From Schumannella luteola (GTDB lineage Bacteria; Actinomycetota; Actinomycetes; Actinomycetales; Microbacteriaceae), in NCBI RefSeq assembly GCF_013408685.1, contig NZ_JACBZY010000001.1, positions 1,798,001 to 1,862,000 of the forward strand: a stretch of DNA of 64,000 bases, read 5' to 3'. This document shows positions 9,200-16,404 of the stretch, piece by piece; within the stretch, counting starts at the first letter, position 1; each line of letters begins with the position of its first letter. The notes beneath the pieces are model-generated. The model saw only the letters and a program-made list of their open reading frames with translations. It did not search any database and was not told the DNA's origin. The translations under genes were made by a program, and so were the position numbers.

Positions 9200-9763
9200 G
9201 TGCCTGCCTTCCGAACCACCCCCTACACCGTGCCGGTTCACGACGTCATGCACCGTCCCGGCGAGATGCGCGAGCGCGAGCTGGTGATCACCCTGGCCGA
9301 GCGTCTCGGCGAGGGCGCGGCGACCGTTCCGCAGGGCTCCGAGCTCACGATCGACCTGCGTCTCGAGGGCCTGCACGACGGCATCCTCGTGACCGGCGAG
9401 GTGGATGCGACGGCCGTCGGAGAGTGCGGTCGCTGCCTCGACCCGGTGAGCATTCCTGTCGAACTCGAATTCCAGGAGCTTTTCGCGTATTCTCTCGACG
9501 AAGCTTTCGACTACTCGGTTCGCGATGATCACGTGGATCTCGAACCGGTGGTGCGGGATGCGGTGGTGCTGTCACTGCCGTTCCAGCCGGTCTGTCGGCC
9601 GGACTGCCCAGGCCTCGACCCCGCCACGGGGGAGAAGCTGGAGGTTGCTCCGGAACAGGATCAGCGTGTGGTCACGGACCCGCGCTGGGCGGCTCTGCAG
9701 GGCTTCCAGGCAGCACACGATGACGTTTCCGATGCCGCTGGCGTCGAGAGAGAAGAGAGATAA
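9200..9763 (+). CDS. DUF177 (YceD) family protein
   Basis: This 187-residue protein has the DUF177 core: GECGRCLDPVSIPVELEFQELF followed by an acidic stretch and CRPDCPGL, giving a Cys-x2-Cys pair and a later Cys pair. YceD proteins are encoded just before rpmF in most bacteria and are linked to 23S rRNA maturation or its control. I chose the GTG at 9200, eight bases after a TAAGAT hexamer and agreeing with the usual N-terminus. The gene ends four bases before rpmF, so the two are surely co-transcribed. Confidence 0.9.
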   Translation: MPAFRTTPYTVPVHDVMHRPGEMRERELVITLAERLGEGAATVPQGSELTIDLRLEGLHDGILVTGEVDATAVGECGRCLDPVSIPVELEFQELFAYSLDEAFDYSVRDDHVDLEPVVRDAVVLSLPFQPVCRPDCPGLDPATGEKLEVAPEQDQRVVTDPRWAALQGFQAAHDDVSDAAGVEREER

Positions 9764-9766
9764 ACC

Positions 9767-9970
9767 ATGGCTGTTCCCAAGCGCCGCCAGTCGCGAGCCA
9801 ACACCCACGCCCGTCGTTCGCAGTGGAAGGCCACCGCGCCGACCCTGGTGAAGACCGTCGAGAACGGCCGCGTCACCTACAGCCTCCCGCACCGCGCCAA
9901 GGTGGTCGAGGACTCGGCGGGCACCCCGCTGTTCCTCGAGTACAAGGGCCGCAAGGTCGCCGACGTCTGA
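9767..9970 (+). CDS. rpmF: 50S ribosomal protein L32
   Basis: This 67-residue basic protein begins [20 protein letters not shown], the signature of bacterial L32. The zinc-binding cysteines of some L32 proteins are absent, so this is a zinc-independent form. It follows DUF177 by three bases and precedes rnc by 55 bases, the standard arrangement for this part of the chromosome. Confidence 0.97.
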   Translation: MAVPKRRQSRANTHARRSQWKATAPTLVKTVENGRVTYSLPHRAKVVEDSAGTPLFLEYKGRKVADV

Positions 9971-10025
9971 GTCGCCCGAGTCGGGAACTCTGACGTCTGC
10001 GTCATCGGATCGGACCGCTGAGAGC

Positions 10026-10805
10026 GTGAGCGCTCTCGGCGGTCTTTCGGTGTCTCCGGAAGGCGATGCGACCGGCTCGACCGCCGCATCCGCCGGTGCG
10101 CCCTTCGTGCCGCCGACTCTCGACTCCGACCGCAGCGAGCTGACCGCCGCGCTGGGTCTCGTCATCGACGCCGACCTGCTGCGCATGGCGCTGACGCACC
10201 GCTCGTACTCGTACGAGAACGGCGGGGTGCCGCACAACGAGCGCCTCGAGTTCCTCGGCGACTCGATCCTCGGCCAGGCCGTGACGGTCAAGCTGTTCCG
10301 CGAGAACCCCGACCTCGACGAGGGCGAGCTCGCGAAGCGGCGCGCCAGCCTGGTGTCGACGGTCGCGCTCGCCGAGATCGCGCGGGGGATCGCCCTGGGC
10401 CGCTTCCTGCTGCTCGGCCGCGGCGAGGAGCTGACGCGCGGCCGCGACAAGAACTCGATCCTCGCCGACACGGTCGAGGCGATCATCGGCGCGGCCTACC
10501 TCTCGGCCGGTCCGGATGCGGCAACCGCCCTGGTGTTGCACCTCGAGACCCCGCTGTTCGCCGACCCGGAGCGCTTCGGCGCCGCGATGGACCCGAAGAC
10601 GAGCCTGCAGGAGCTGGCCGCGCGCCGCGGCCGCGGCCTGCCGCAGTACTCGGTCACCGACAGCGGCCCCGACCACGACAAGCGCTTCACCGCGGTCGTG
10701 CGCCTCGGCGACGAGGACCTCGCCGAGGGCTCCGGCACGAGCAAGAAGCAGGCCGAGATGGCCGCCGCGCTCGAGGCCTGGACGCGCCTGCAGACGCACC
10801 GCTGA
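10026..10805 (+). CDS. rnc: Ribonuclease III
   Basis: This 259-residue double-strand RNA endonuclease has its catalytic signature NERLEFLGD at residues 71-79 and a second acidic site around DTVEAIIGA. The C-terminal double-stranded RNA-binding domain spans about residues 185-257 and includes GSGTSKKQAEMAAALEA. The first 35 residues are a Gly, Ser and Pro-rich extension not needed for the core. The GTG at 10026 is the first start after the rpmF stop, and a shorter form starting further in is possible. RNase III processes rRNA precursors and structured mRNAs. The gene is in the order rpmF-rnc-mutM. Confidence 0.95.
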   Translation: MSALGGLSVSPEGDATGSTAASAGAPFVPPTLDSDRSELTAALGLVIDADLLRMALTHRSYSYENGGVPHNERLEFLGDSILGQAVTVKLFRENPDLDEGELAKRRASLVSTVALAEIARGIALGRFLLLGRGEELTRGRDKNSILADTVEAIIGAAYLSAGPDAATALVLHLETPLFADPERFGAAMDPKTSLQELAARRGRGLPQYSVTDSGPDHDKRFTAVVRLGDEDLAEGSGTSKKQAEMAAALEAWTRLQTHR

Positions 10806-10867
10806 GCTGACCGGCGATCCTGCGCACCCATGCCTGAGCTGCACACCTGTGTCTGAGCCGCGAACTC

Positions 10868-11785
10868 ATGCCTGAGCTGCCTGAGGTCGAGGTCGTGCGC
10901 GCGGGTCTCGCGCCCGCCGTCTCGGGCGCCGTGATCGAGCGCGTCGAGGTGCTCGACGCCCGCTCGCTGAAGCGTCACGACGGCCCGAGCGAGGACTTCG
11001 TCGATCGGCTGACCGGGGCGACGCTCGCCCCGCCCTCGCGGCGCGGCAAGTTCCTCTGGATCCCGATCGCCGACGACGGCGGCACGCGGGGGAGGGGCGA
11101 CGACGCCGAGGCTCTCGTCGTGCACCTCGGCATGAGCGGACAGGTGCTGCTGCGCACCCCCGACGCCCCGCGCGACCGGCTCACCCGCATCGTGTTCGAC
11201 GTGCGGCATCCCGTGCACGGAGAGCTGCGCGTCGACTTCGTCGACCAGCGCATCTTCGGCTCGATGGCGGTGGATGCGCTCATCCCGACGCCGGATGCCG
11301 CGGGCGAGCGCGTGCCGAGCCAGGTCGCGCACATCGCCCGCGATCCGATGGACCCGCGCTTCGACGACCGCCGCTTCCTCGCCGCGCTCGCCCGCAAGGA
11401 CACCGGCATCAAGCGCGCCCTGCTCGACCAGACGCTCGTGAGCGGTATCGGCAACATCTACGCCGACGAGGCGCTGTGGGCGTCGCGCATCCACTACGAC
11501 CAGCCGACGCGCGCGCTCAGCCGCGCGAAGGCGACGACGCTTCTCGCCGAGGTGCGGCTCGTGCTCGGCAAGGCGCTCGCCGAGGGCGGCACGAGCTTCG
11601 ACGCGCAGTACGTCAACGTCAACGGCGCCTCGGGCTACTTCTCGCACTCGCTCAACGCCTACGGCCAGCAGGGCGAACCCTGCCCGCGCTGCGGTCGTGC
11701 GATCGTGCGCGAGACCTTCATGAACCGCGGCTCGCACTTCTGCCCGTTCTGCCAGCGCATCCGCCAGGCCCGCCCCGCCCGCTGA
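10868..11785 (+). CDS. mutM: Formamidopyrimidine-DNA glycosylase
   Basis: This 305-residue DNA repair enzyme removes oxidised purines such as 8-oxoguanine and nicks the DNA. The N-terminus MPELPEVEVVRAGL supplies the catalytic Pro2 and Glu3. The helix-two-turn-helix with SGIGNIYADEALW follows, and a C-terminal zinc finger has cysteines in CPRCGRAI and CPFCQ. A roughly 15-residue insert around residues 70-85 makes it slightly longer than usual. It follows rnc by 62 bases on the same strand. Confidence 0.96.
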   Translation: MPELPEVEVVRAGLAPAVSGAVIERVEVLDARSLKRHDGPSEDFVDRLTGATLAPPSRRGKFLWIPIADDGGTRGRGDDAEALVVHLGMSGQVLLRTPDAPRDRLTRIVFDVRHPVHGELRVDFVDQRIFGSMAVDALIPTPDAAGERVPSQVAHIARDPMDPRFDDRRFLAALARKDTGIKRALLDQTLVSGIGNIYADEALWASRIHYDQPTRALSRAKATTLLAEVRLVLGKALAEGGTSFDAQYVNVNGASGYFSHSLNAYGQQGEPCPRCGRAIVRETFMNRGSHFCPFCQRIRQARPAR

Positions 11786-11843
11786 CGCAGCGACCTTCCC
11801 GCCGACGTGGCGTCCGTCCCGCCGACGCAGCGCCCGTCCCGGT
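11784..11843. repeat. Three imperfect 20-bp tandem repeats
   Basis: Three copies of a 20-base unit of the form GACGCAGCGNCCNTCCCGCC start at 11784, 11804 and 11824, directly after the mutM stop codon. Function is unknown; it may be a variable-number repeat. Confidence 0.7.
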
Positions 11844-11865
11844 CGGGCCGGCCCGTCGATCTCTC

Positions 11866-11871
11866 TAGGCT
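11866..11871 (+). promoter_or_regulatory. Candidate -10 box of the ABM monooxygenase gene
   Basis: TAGGCT lies six bases before the ATG at 11878, consistent with leaderless transcription. Confidence 0.5.
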
Positions 11872-11877
11872 GTGGGC

Positions 11878-12177
11878 ATGAGCGCCATCGGAGTCGTCGT
11901 GTCCATCCTCTGCAAGCCGGGTCGCGGCGCCGAGCAGATCGAGGCCTTCGAGGAGGTCGCGCCGCTCGTGCGCGCCGAGGACGGCTGCCTGCACTACGAG
12001 CTGCACGAGGTCATCGGCGATCCCGACCGCTTCGTGATCCTCGAGTGGTGGGCGTCGGCCGAGGCGCTCGAGGTGCACGGCAGCGCCCCGCACATCGTCG
12101 AGCTGGGGAAGCGCACGCCGCTGTTCCGTGCCGAGCCGGCGACGCTGACCCGCATCGAGCCGGCGCACCGCCCCTGA
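11878..12177 (+). CDS. Antibiotic biosynthesis monooxygenase (ABM) domain protein
   Basis: This small protein of about 99 residues is a single ABM domain. It has a first strand IGVVVSILCKPG, a central EDGCLHYELHEVIGDPDRFV and FVILEWWASAEALEVHGSA, the arrangement seen in YgiN-type putative quinol monooxygenases. Such proteins form dimers with a ferredoxin-like fold and need no cofactor. I chose the ATG at 11878, six bases after a TAGGCT box; a GTG at 11872 is in frame but would overlap the expected transcript start. The gene stands alone between mutM and a strong hairpin. The natural substrate is unknown. Confidence 0.85.
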   Translation: MSAIGVVVSILCKPGRGAEQIEAFEEVAPLVRAEDGCLHYELHEVIGDPDRFVILEWWASAEALEVHGSAPHIVELGKRTPLFRAEPATLTRIEPAHRP

Positions 12178-12190
12178 TTCCGACAGACGA

Positions 12191-12223
12191 GAGGGCCCCG
12201 ATGCACGCAGCATCGGGGCCCTC
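12191..12223. terminator. Strong bidirectional hairpin terminator
   Basis: A perfect 14-bp stem (GAGGGCCCCGATGC and its complement) encloses a five-base loop ACGCA. No T-run follows on either side, as is common in very GC-rich actinobacteria. It sits between the monooxygenase gene and the original end of the oligopeptide-binding gene and can serve both strands. Confidence 0.85.
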
Positions 12224-12258
12224 GTCGTCCGGCGGATCACCGGCGCGCGGTGCGTCTC

Positions 12259-12403
12259 CTACTTCTTCGCGAGCGCCGCGAAGCGGAACTTGTAGGTCGC
12301 GTCGAGCGTGTCCTTCAGGCCGGTGACGCCCTTGACGGCGACGACGGTCTCCTGACCCTGCAGCAGCGGGATGATGCCGGCCGACTTCGCGACGAGCTCC
12401 TGC
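12259..12403 (-). pseudogene. Severed 3' end of the oligopeptide-binding protein gene
   Basis: On the minus strand this stretch encodes the last 47 or so residues of the oligopeptide-binding protein, starting QELVAKSAG and ending FAALAKK with a stop at 12259. It has no start of its own. It is a copy of the 3' end of the gene at 13329-14900: 135 bases are identical. The last two codons differ (Lys-Lys here, Arg-Gly in the complete gene). Because it lies directly before the strong terminator, this is most likely the original end of the gene, cut off by the insertion at 12404-13338. Confidence 0.85.
12269..12403. repeat. 135-bp perfect direct repeat, left copy
   Basis: These 135 bases are identical to 13339-13473. 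They come from the 3' end of the oligopeptide-binding protein gene and flank the inserted nuclease gene. I compared the two copies base by base; identity stops sharply at both ends. Confidence 0.95.
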
Positions 12404-12453
12404 GATGTCGTCGGTTCTTGATAGCTTCTCGCAAACAGTAGCGAGGAGTGATC

Positions 12454-13248
12454 ATGGTTACCGTCACCCAACGAGTTCGGCAGGTCAAGCAGCCGCGAGG
12501 TGGATACGTCAGCCCTCGTAGCTTGTCAGTTCGTCAATATGGAGGTCAGCACGGTTCGATGCTCGATCTAAGCGCCGAGAACGTCAGCCCGGCGCTCATA
12601 GGCACTGCGGTCGATTACCTCGTACGTCTAGCGGAGGGCGTCGACCCTACTCAGGCATTCAAAGTCTCGTTGCGGGGCGCGCAAGCGCTGGGGCCCCGCA
12701 TTCTCGATCGCGCACAAAAAGACATTGCCGCGCTGGCCCCCGGCCGGATCGACGAGGCGGCGGTAGTAGCCGCGTGCCGGCTGGCGAGCTTCGATGTCGG
12801 GTACCGCGCTGGTGCCGCCTTCTACAACCCGAAGACTAACGTGGACCCCGATGAACGCACTTCTCGACGCATTCTTGCCATGGTCGAGCGATCTCGAGCC
12901 TTCTTCCAATCGGTCGGGCCGGTCACCAAAGACGGCTTCACATTTCCTGGGGGCTACACGGACGTCATCACCAACGGCGACGGCGACTTCCTCACCGCCG
13001 ACACCGTTTGGGACTTCAAGGTCTCGGTCAAAGACCCGACGATTGAACACACGCTTCAACTACTGATCTACTTCTTGATGGGAAAACAGTCGCGTCAGAG
13101 CGAATTCGCGAGCGTGTCGCATCTCGGCGTCTTCAATCCTCGATTGAACCGCGAGTATCGCGCGGCCGTCGCGGATATCGATGCCAGCTTGCTTCTCGAG
13201 GTTTCTCGCGACGTGATCGGCTACCCGGCCGTCCCTGCTCTGACGTGA
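12454..13248 (+). CDS. Putative PD-(D/E)XK (RecB/Cas4-like) nuclease, single-gene cargo
   Basis: The 264-residue product has no assigned function. Residues 167-206 fit the core of RecB-like nucleases: GGYTD (Asp170), a turn with GDGDFL, then VWDFKV giving Asp187-x-Lys189, and finally LQLLIYFLMG, the Gln-x-x-x-Tyr motif. The N-terminal half is helical, with a conserved-looking QPRGGYVSPRSL. No helicase, methylase or other partner is encoded with it. The start at 12454 has a GAGGAG ribosome site five bases upstream; a GTG at 12448 overlaps that site. GC is clearly below the chromosome average, indicating transfer. The nuclease call is motif-based inference; a role in defence or in its own spread is possible. 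Confidence 0.65.
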   Translation: MVTVTQRVRQVKQPRGGYVSPRSLSVRQYGGQHGSMLDLSAENVSPALIGTAVDYLVRLAEGVDPTQAFKVSLRGAQALGPRILDRAQKDIAALAPGRIDEAAVVAACRLASFDVGYRAGAAFYNPKTNVDPDERTSRRILAMVERSRAFFQSVGPVTKDGFTFPGGYTDVITNGDGDFLTADTVWDFKVSVKDPTIEHTLQLLIYFLMGKQSRQSEFASVSHLGVFNPRLNREYRAAVADIDASLLLEVSRDVIGYPAVPALT

Positions 13249-13270
13249 TGCAAGTGAGCCGAATGACGAG

Positions 13271-13303
13271 CGAGGAGCCCGACGCTCTGCGTCGGACCCC
13301 TCG
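13271..13303. terminator. Hairpin after the inserted nuclease gene
   Basis: CGAGGAGCCCGACGC and its near complement (13 of 15 positions pair) enclose a TCT loop, 23 bases after the stop codon. It is a likely terminator brought in with the insertion. Confidence 0.65.
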
Positions 13304-13328
13304 AAGTCGAAGTCCGGAGTGCGCGTGA

Positions 13329-14900
13329 TCAGCCGCGGGCGAGCGCCGCGAAGCGGAACTTGTAGGTCGCGTCGAGCGTGTCCTTCAGGCCGGTGACGCC
13401 CTTGACGGCGACGACGGTCTCCTGACCCTGCAGCAGCGGGATGATGCCGGCCGACTTCGCGACGAGCTCCTGCACCGCCTCGATGTCCTTCGTGCGCTCG
13501 GCCGGGTCGGCGGCGGTGGCCTCCTTCTCGATCGCGGCGTCGATCTCGGGGCTGGTGAGTCCGTTGACGACCGAGCCGCCGGTCGACGAGTAGCCCGAGC
13601 GCAGGAAGTTGTCCGGGTCCGGGTAGTCGGGGAAGAAGCCGAGCTGGTAGGCCGGGTAGTCCTCGCGCTGCTTGACGTAACTGGTCCACTCGGTCGACTG
13701 CAGGTCGACGGTGAACAGGCCCGACTCCTCCAGCTGCGACTTGATCGTGGCGTACTCGCTCGACGAGTCGGGGCCGTAGTGGTCGCTCGTGTACTGGATG
13801 GGCAGGGTCACCGGGGTGCTGACCCCGGCATCCGCGAGGATCTGCTTCGCCGTCGAGACCGAGGGCTTCGCGCCGTAGAGGTCGGCGAAGGTCTTCGTGG
13901 CGCCGTTCTGGCCGTCGAGCACGAGGCTGTATGCGGGAGCGTAGGTGCCCTTGAAGACGTTCTCCGCGATGTCGTCGCGGTCGATCAGCGTCGCGACGGC
14001 CTGGCGGATGGCGAGCTTCTGCGCGTCGTCGGCGCCGGGCTGCGCATCCTTGTTGAAGACGAGGAAGCGCACCGAGCCGCCGGGTCCGGAGACGACCTGC
14101 AGTTTCGAATCCTTCTCCAGGTCGGCGACATCGGTGGAGGTCAGCGAGCGGTACGCGATGTCGATGCCCTCCTTCTGGATGTCGAGCTTGAGGTTCGACG
14201 AGTCGGCGTAGGCCTTGAGCACGACGTTCTTCGTCTTCGGGGCGGTGCCGTCGTAGTGCGTGTTGGCGGTCAGCGACAGCAGCCCCTTCTTGGAGTAGTC
14301 GCTGATCGCGTAGGGACCCGAGCCGATGGCCTTCGCGTCGGCGAGGAGCTTGTCGGCGGGGAAGACCTGCTCGTCGACGATCGGACCGCCCATGCTCGAC
14401 AGCACGTAGGGGAAGGTCTGGTCGTTCGCGGTCTTCAGGTGGAAGACGACGCCGAGCTCGCCCTTCTTCTCGATGCTGTCGATGCCCGAGAGCAGCGGGG
14501 CGGGGCCACTGGCGTCGTTGATCTTCAGGATGCGCTCGAACGAGAACACGACATCCGACGCGGTCAGGTCGTGCCCGTTGCTGAACTTCAGGCCCTTCTT
14601 GACCGTGCAGCTGTAGGTGGTGGCGTCGTCGAAGTCGCAGCTCTCGGCGGCCTCCGGAACCGGGGTGGTGTTGCCGGGCTCGTAGCTCAGCAGGTGCTGG
14701 TAGATCTGGTTCTGCGGCGTGAAGCTGCCGCGGTCCCAGGCGCCGGCGGGGTCGAGCGAGACGATCGCGTCGGTCGTGCCGATGACGAGCGGCTCGGAGC
14801 TGTCGGCGGAGGAGCCGCCGGTCGCGCAGCCGGTCAGCGCGAGCGCGGTCGCGCCCACGGCGAGGGCCGCGGTCGCGACGCGGATCAGGGGTCGGGTCAT
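13329..14900 (-). CDS. ABC transporter oligopeptide-binding lipoprotein (SBP family 5)
   Basis: This 523-residue lipoprotein starts with the ATG at 14900, giving a signal with lipobox LALTGC (Cys about residue 24). The mature part has the family-5 pattern: PLVIGTTDAIVSLDPAGAWD, KKGLKFSNGHDLTASDVVFS and YPAYQLGFFPDYPDPDNFLR. It would bind peptides or similar solutes outside the membrane for an ABC importer. No permease or ATPase genes lie nearby, so the rest of the transporter is encoded elsewhere. The last 45 codons are duplicated at 12269-12403, and the two terminal codons were changed by the insertion downstream. The protein otherwise looks intact. Confidence 0.9.
   Translation of the reverse strand: MTRPLIRVATAALAVGATALALTGCATGGSSADSSEPLVIGTTDAIVSLDPAGAWDRGSFTPQNQIYQHLLSYEPGNTTPVPEAAESCDFDDATTYSCTVKKGLKFSNGHDLTASDVVFSFERILKINDASGPAPLLSGIDSIEKKGELGVVFHLKTANDQTFPYVLSSMGGPIVDEQVFPADKLLADAKAIGSGPYAISDYSKKGLLSLTANTHYDGTAPKTKNVVLKAYADSSNLKLDIQKEGIDIAYRSLTSTDVADLEKDSKLQVVSGPGGSVRFLVFNKDAQPGADDAQKLAIRQAVATLIDRDDIAENVFKGTYAPAYSLVLDGQNGATKTFADLYGAKPSVSTAKQILADAGVSTPVTLPIQYTSDHYGPDSSSEYATIKSQLEESGLFTVDLQSTEWTSYVKQREDYPAYQLGFFPDYPDPDNFLRSGYSSTGGSVVNGLTSPEIDAAIEKEATAADPAERTKDIEAVQELVAKSAGIIPLLQGQETVVAVKGVTGLKDTLDATYKFRFAALARG
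13339..13473. repeat. 135-bp perfect direct repeat, right copy
   Basis: These bases are identical to 12269-12403. This copy is the present 3' end of the intact oligopeptide-binding protein gene and bounds the inserted nuclease gene on the right. Confidence 0.95.
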
Positions 14901-14976
14901 GGTGGGTGCCTTCGTGCTGTGAGTTCTGGGTACTGGGTGCTGTGGTGGTTCTGGGGGAGGGGATCCGGATGCGCGC

Positions 14977-16257
14977 TCAGCGCACCGCATCCACCTCGCG
15001 TCGGGCGGGCATCGCCGCTCGGACGGCGGCCTCGTCGGCGGTGTCGTAGTCGACGCCGTCGAAGCGGTCGGGACGGTAGAGCGCGGGATCGCCCGCGACG
15101 GGCTGTGCGCCGGTGACGAGGTCGGCGACGAGTCGACCGAGGCCGGGGCCGTGCGTGACCCCGGATTCGTTGTCGCCGGCGACGACCCAGAGGCCGGCGG
15201 CCTCCGGAACGGGGCCGGCGATGAAGCGGCGGTCGGCGGTCATCGACACGATGCCCTGCGTCCACTCGGCGGTGTCGGCGTAGTCGCCGCCCGAGGGGAT
15301 GAGCGCGGCGAGCACCGGCGCGAGCTGCGCGCGCATGGCGTCGACGAGGTCGGTGCGCTGCGGGCGGCGGTCGGCGCGCGTCTCGGCGGAGCCGAGCGCC
15401 TCGTAGCCGCCACCGTGGCCGTAGGTGAGTCCGCCGCGGTGCTCGCGCACCCACAGGCCGTCGAGCTCGGGGAGCATGAGCGTCGGGATCTGCCCGAGGC
15501 CGAAGGGCTCGGTCGTGAGCCGGGAGGCGAGCACCCGCGCGAACGGCAGGGTGCGGCCGAGCGGGGCGAGCAGCGCGTTCGTCCACGAGCCGGAGGCGAG
15601 CACGACCTGACCGGCGCGCAGCTCGGCGCCGGCCGATGTGCGCACTCCGACGGCCGCCCCGTCCTCGACGAGGACGCTCGCCACGGGCGTGCAGTTCTCG
15701 AAGCGCACTCCCGCGCGCGCGACCTCGGCGGCGAGCGCGAGCGCGGCATCCGGAGCGCTGATCTGGATGCCGCCGGGGTGCAGGAATCCGCCGGTCACCG
15801 CCGCGGCGCTGACGCCGGGCACCACCTCGGCGACCTCCTCGGGCGTCAGCAGGCGCGCCCCCGCGGGCTTCAGCGGGTGCCGATCGAAGGGCAGGATGTG
15901 GTCGCGGTACCCCTCGTCGCTCACGCTGAGCCAGACGTTGCCGCGGTCGCGGAATCCGATGTCGGCGGTGTCGGCGAGCTCGCGGTAGAAGTCGATGCCG
16001 TACTGCTCGAGGTCGCGCTCCGACTCGTTCCAGTACCAGGCGTAGCCGGCAGCCCACAGCCCGACGAAGCCGGCGCCGGCGGCGGTCGTGCCCGAGGCCG
16101 GCGTGCCCTCGTCGACGACCGTGACGCGGCGTCCCGCACGGGCGAGATGCAGGGCGGTCGAGAGGCCGAAGAGTCCCGAGCCGACGACGAGCACCTCGGG
16201 CAGCTCGATGGACGACCGGTCGCCGTGCGTCAGATCGGCGGCGGGGTGAGCGGGCAC
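14977..16257 (-). CDS. FAD-dependent oxidoreductase (DAO family)
   Basis: This 426-residue flavoprotein has the N-terminal dinucleotide-binding motif VLVVGSGLFGLSTALHLARAG, an acidic end of the second strand (VVDEG), and a C-terminal GDNESGVTHGPGLGRLVADL typical of the D-amino acid/glycine/sarcosine oxidase family. It would oxidise a secondary or primary amine, with electrons going to FAD. The GTG start at 16257 leaves an 18-residue leader before the Rossmann fold. The gene lies 76 bases upstream of the oligopeptide-binding gene on the same strand, which may reflect use of an imported amino compound. Substrate unknown. Confidence 0.87.
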   Translation of the reverse strand: MPAHPAADLTHGDRSSIELPEVLVVGSGLFGLSTALHLARAGRRVTVVDEGTPASGTTAAGAGFVGLWAAGYAWYWNESERDLEQYGIDFYRELADTADIGFRDRGNVWLSVSDEGYRDHILPFDRHPLKPAGARLLTPEEVAEVVPGVSAAAVTGGFLHPGGIQISAPDAALALAAEVARAGVRFENCTPVASVLVEDGAAVGVRTSAGAELRAGQVVLASGSWTNALLAPLGRTLPFARVLASRLTTEPFGLGQIPTLMLPELDGLWVREHRGGLTYGHGGGYEALGSAETRADRRPQRTDLVDAMRAQLAPVLAALIPSGGDYADTAEWTQGIVSMTADRRFIAGPVPEAAGLWVVAGDNESGVTHGPGLGRLVADLVTGAQPVAGDPALYRPDRFDGVDYDTADEAAVRAAMPARREVDAVR

Positions 16258-16404
16258 GGGCGACCTCGGATCATTCGGGTGGATGCCGCCGCCGGGCGTG
16301 CGCGGTCCGGGAACGACAGGTGTGGTGTACCGCTCACGCTACTGATCGGCTGACGCCCTGTTCGTTTCCGTGACGCCGCATGACGCCACGCCCCCGCGCC
16401 GGGC

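Larger units (their letters stand above)
12404..13338. mobile_element. One-gene insertion at the 3' end of the oligopeptide-binding protein gene
   Basis: This 935-bp segment lies between the two 135-bp direct repeats. It holds one gene (12454-13248), a promoter-sized region before it and a hairpin after it, and no recombinase or transposase. Its base composition differs from its surroundings: 62% GC in 12541-12600 and 47% in 13021-13080, against about 70% or more in neighbouring genes. It also uses codons such as ATA and GTA that the neighbours avoid. The target gene keeps a complete reading frame because the right-hand repeat supplies a replacement 3' end. How it inserted is unknown; a single crossover by a circle that carried the 135-bp segment would give this structure. 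Confidence 0.75.

Noticed and set aside
12404-12417. The 14-mer GATGTCGTCGGTTC at the left border of the nuclease insertion also occurs at 39263-39276.
   Set aside because: It could hint at a shared origin, but the second copy lies upstream of the EamA gene with no insertion or repeat around it. In GC-rich DNA a chance match of this length cannot be excluded.
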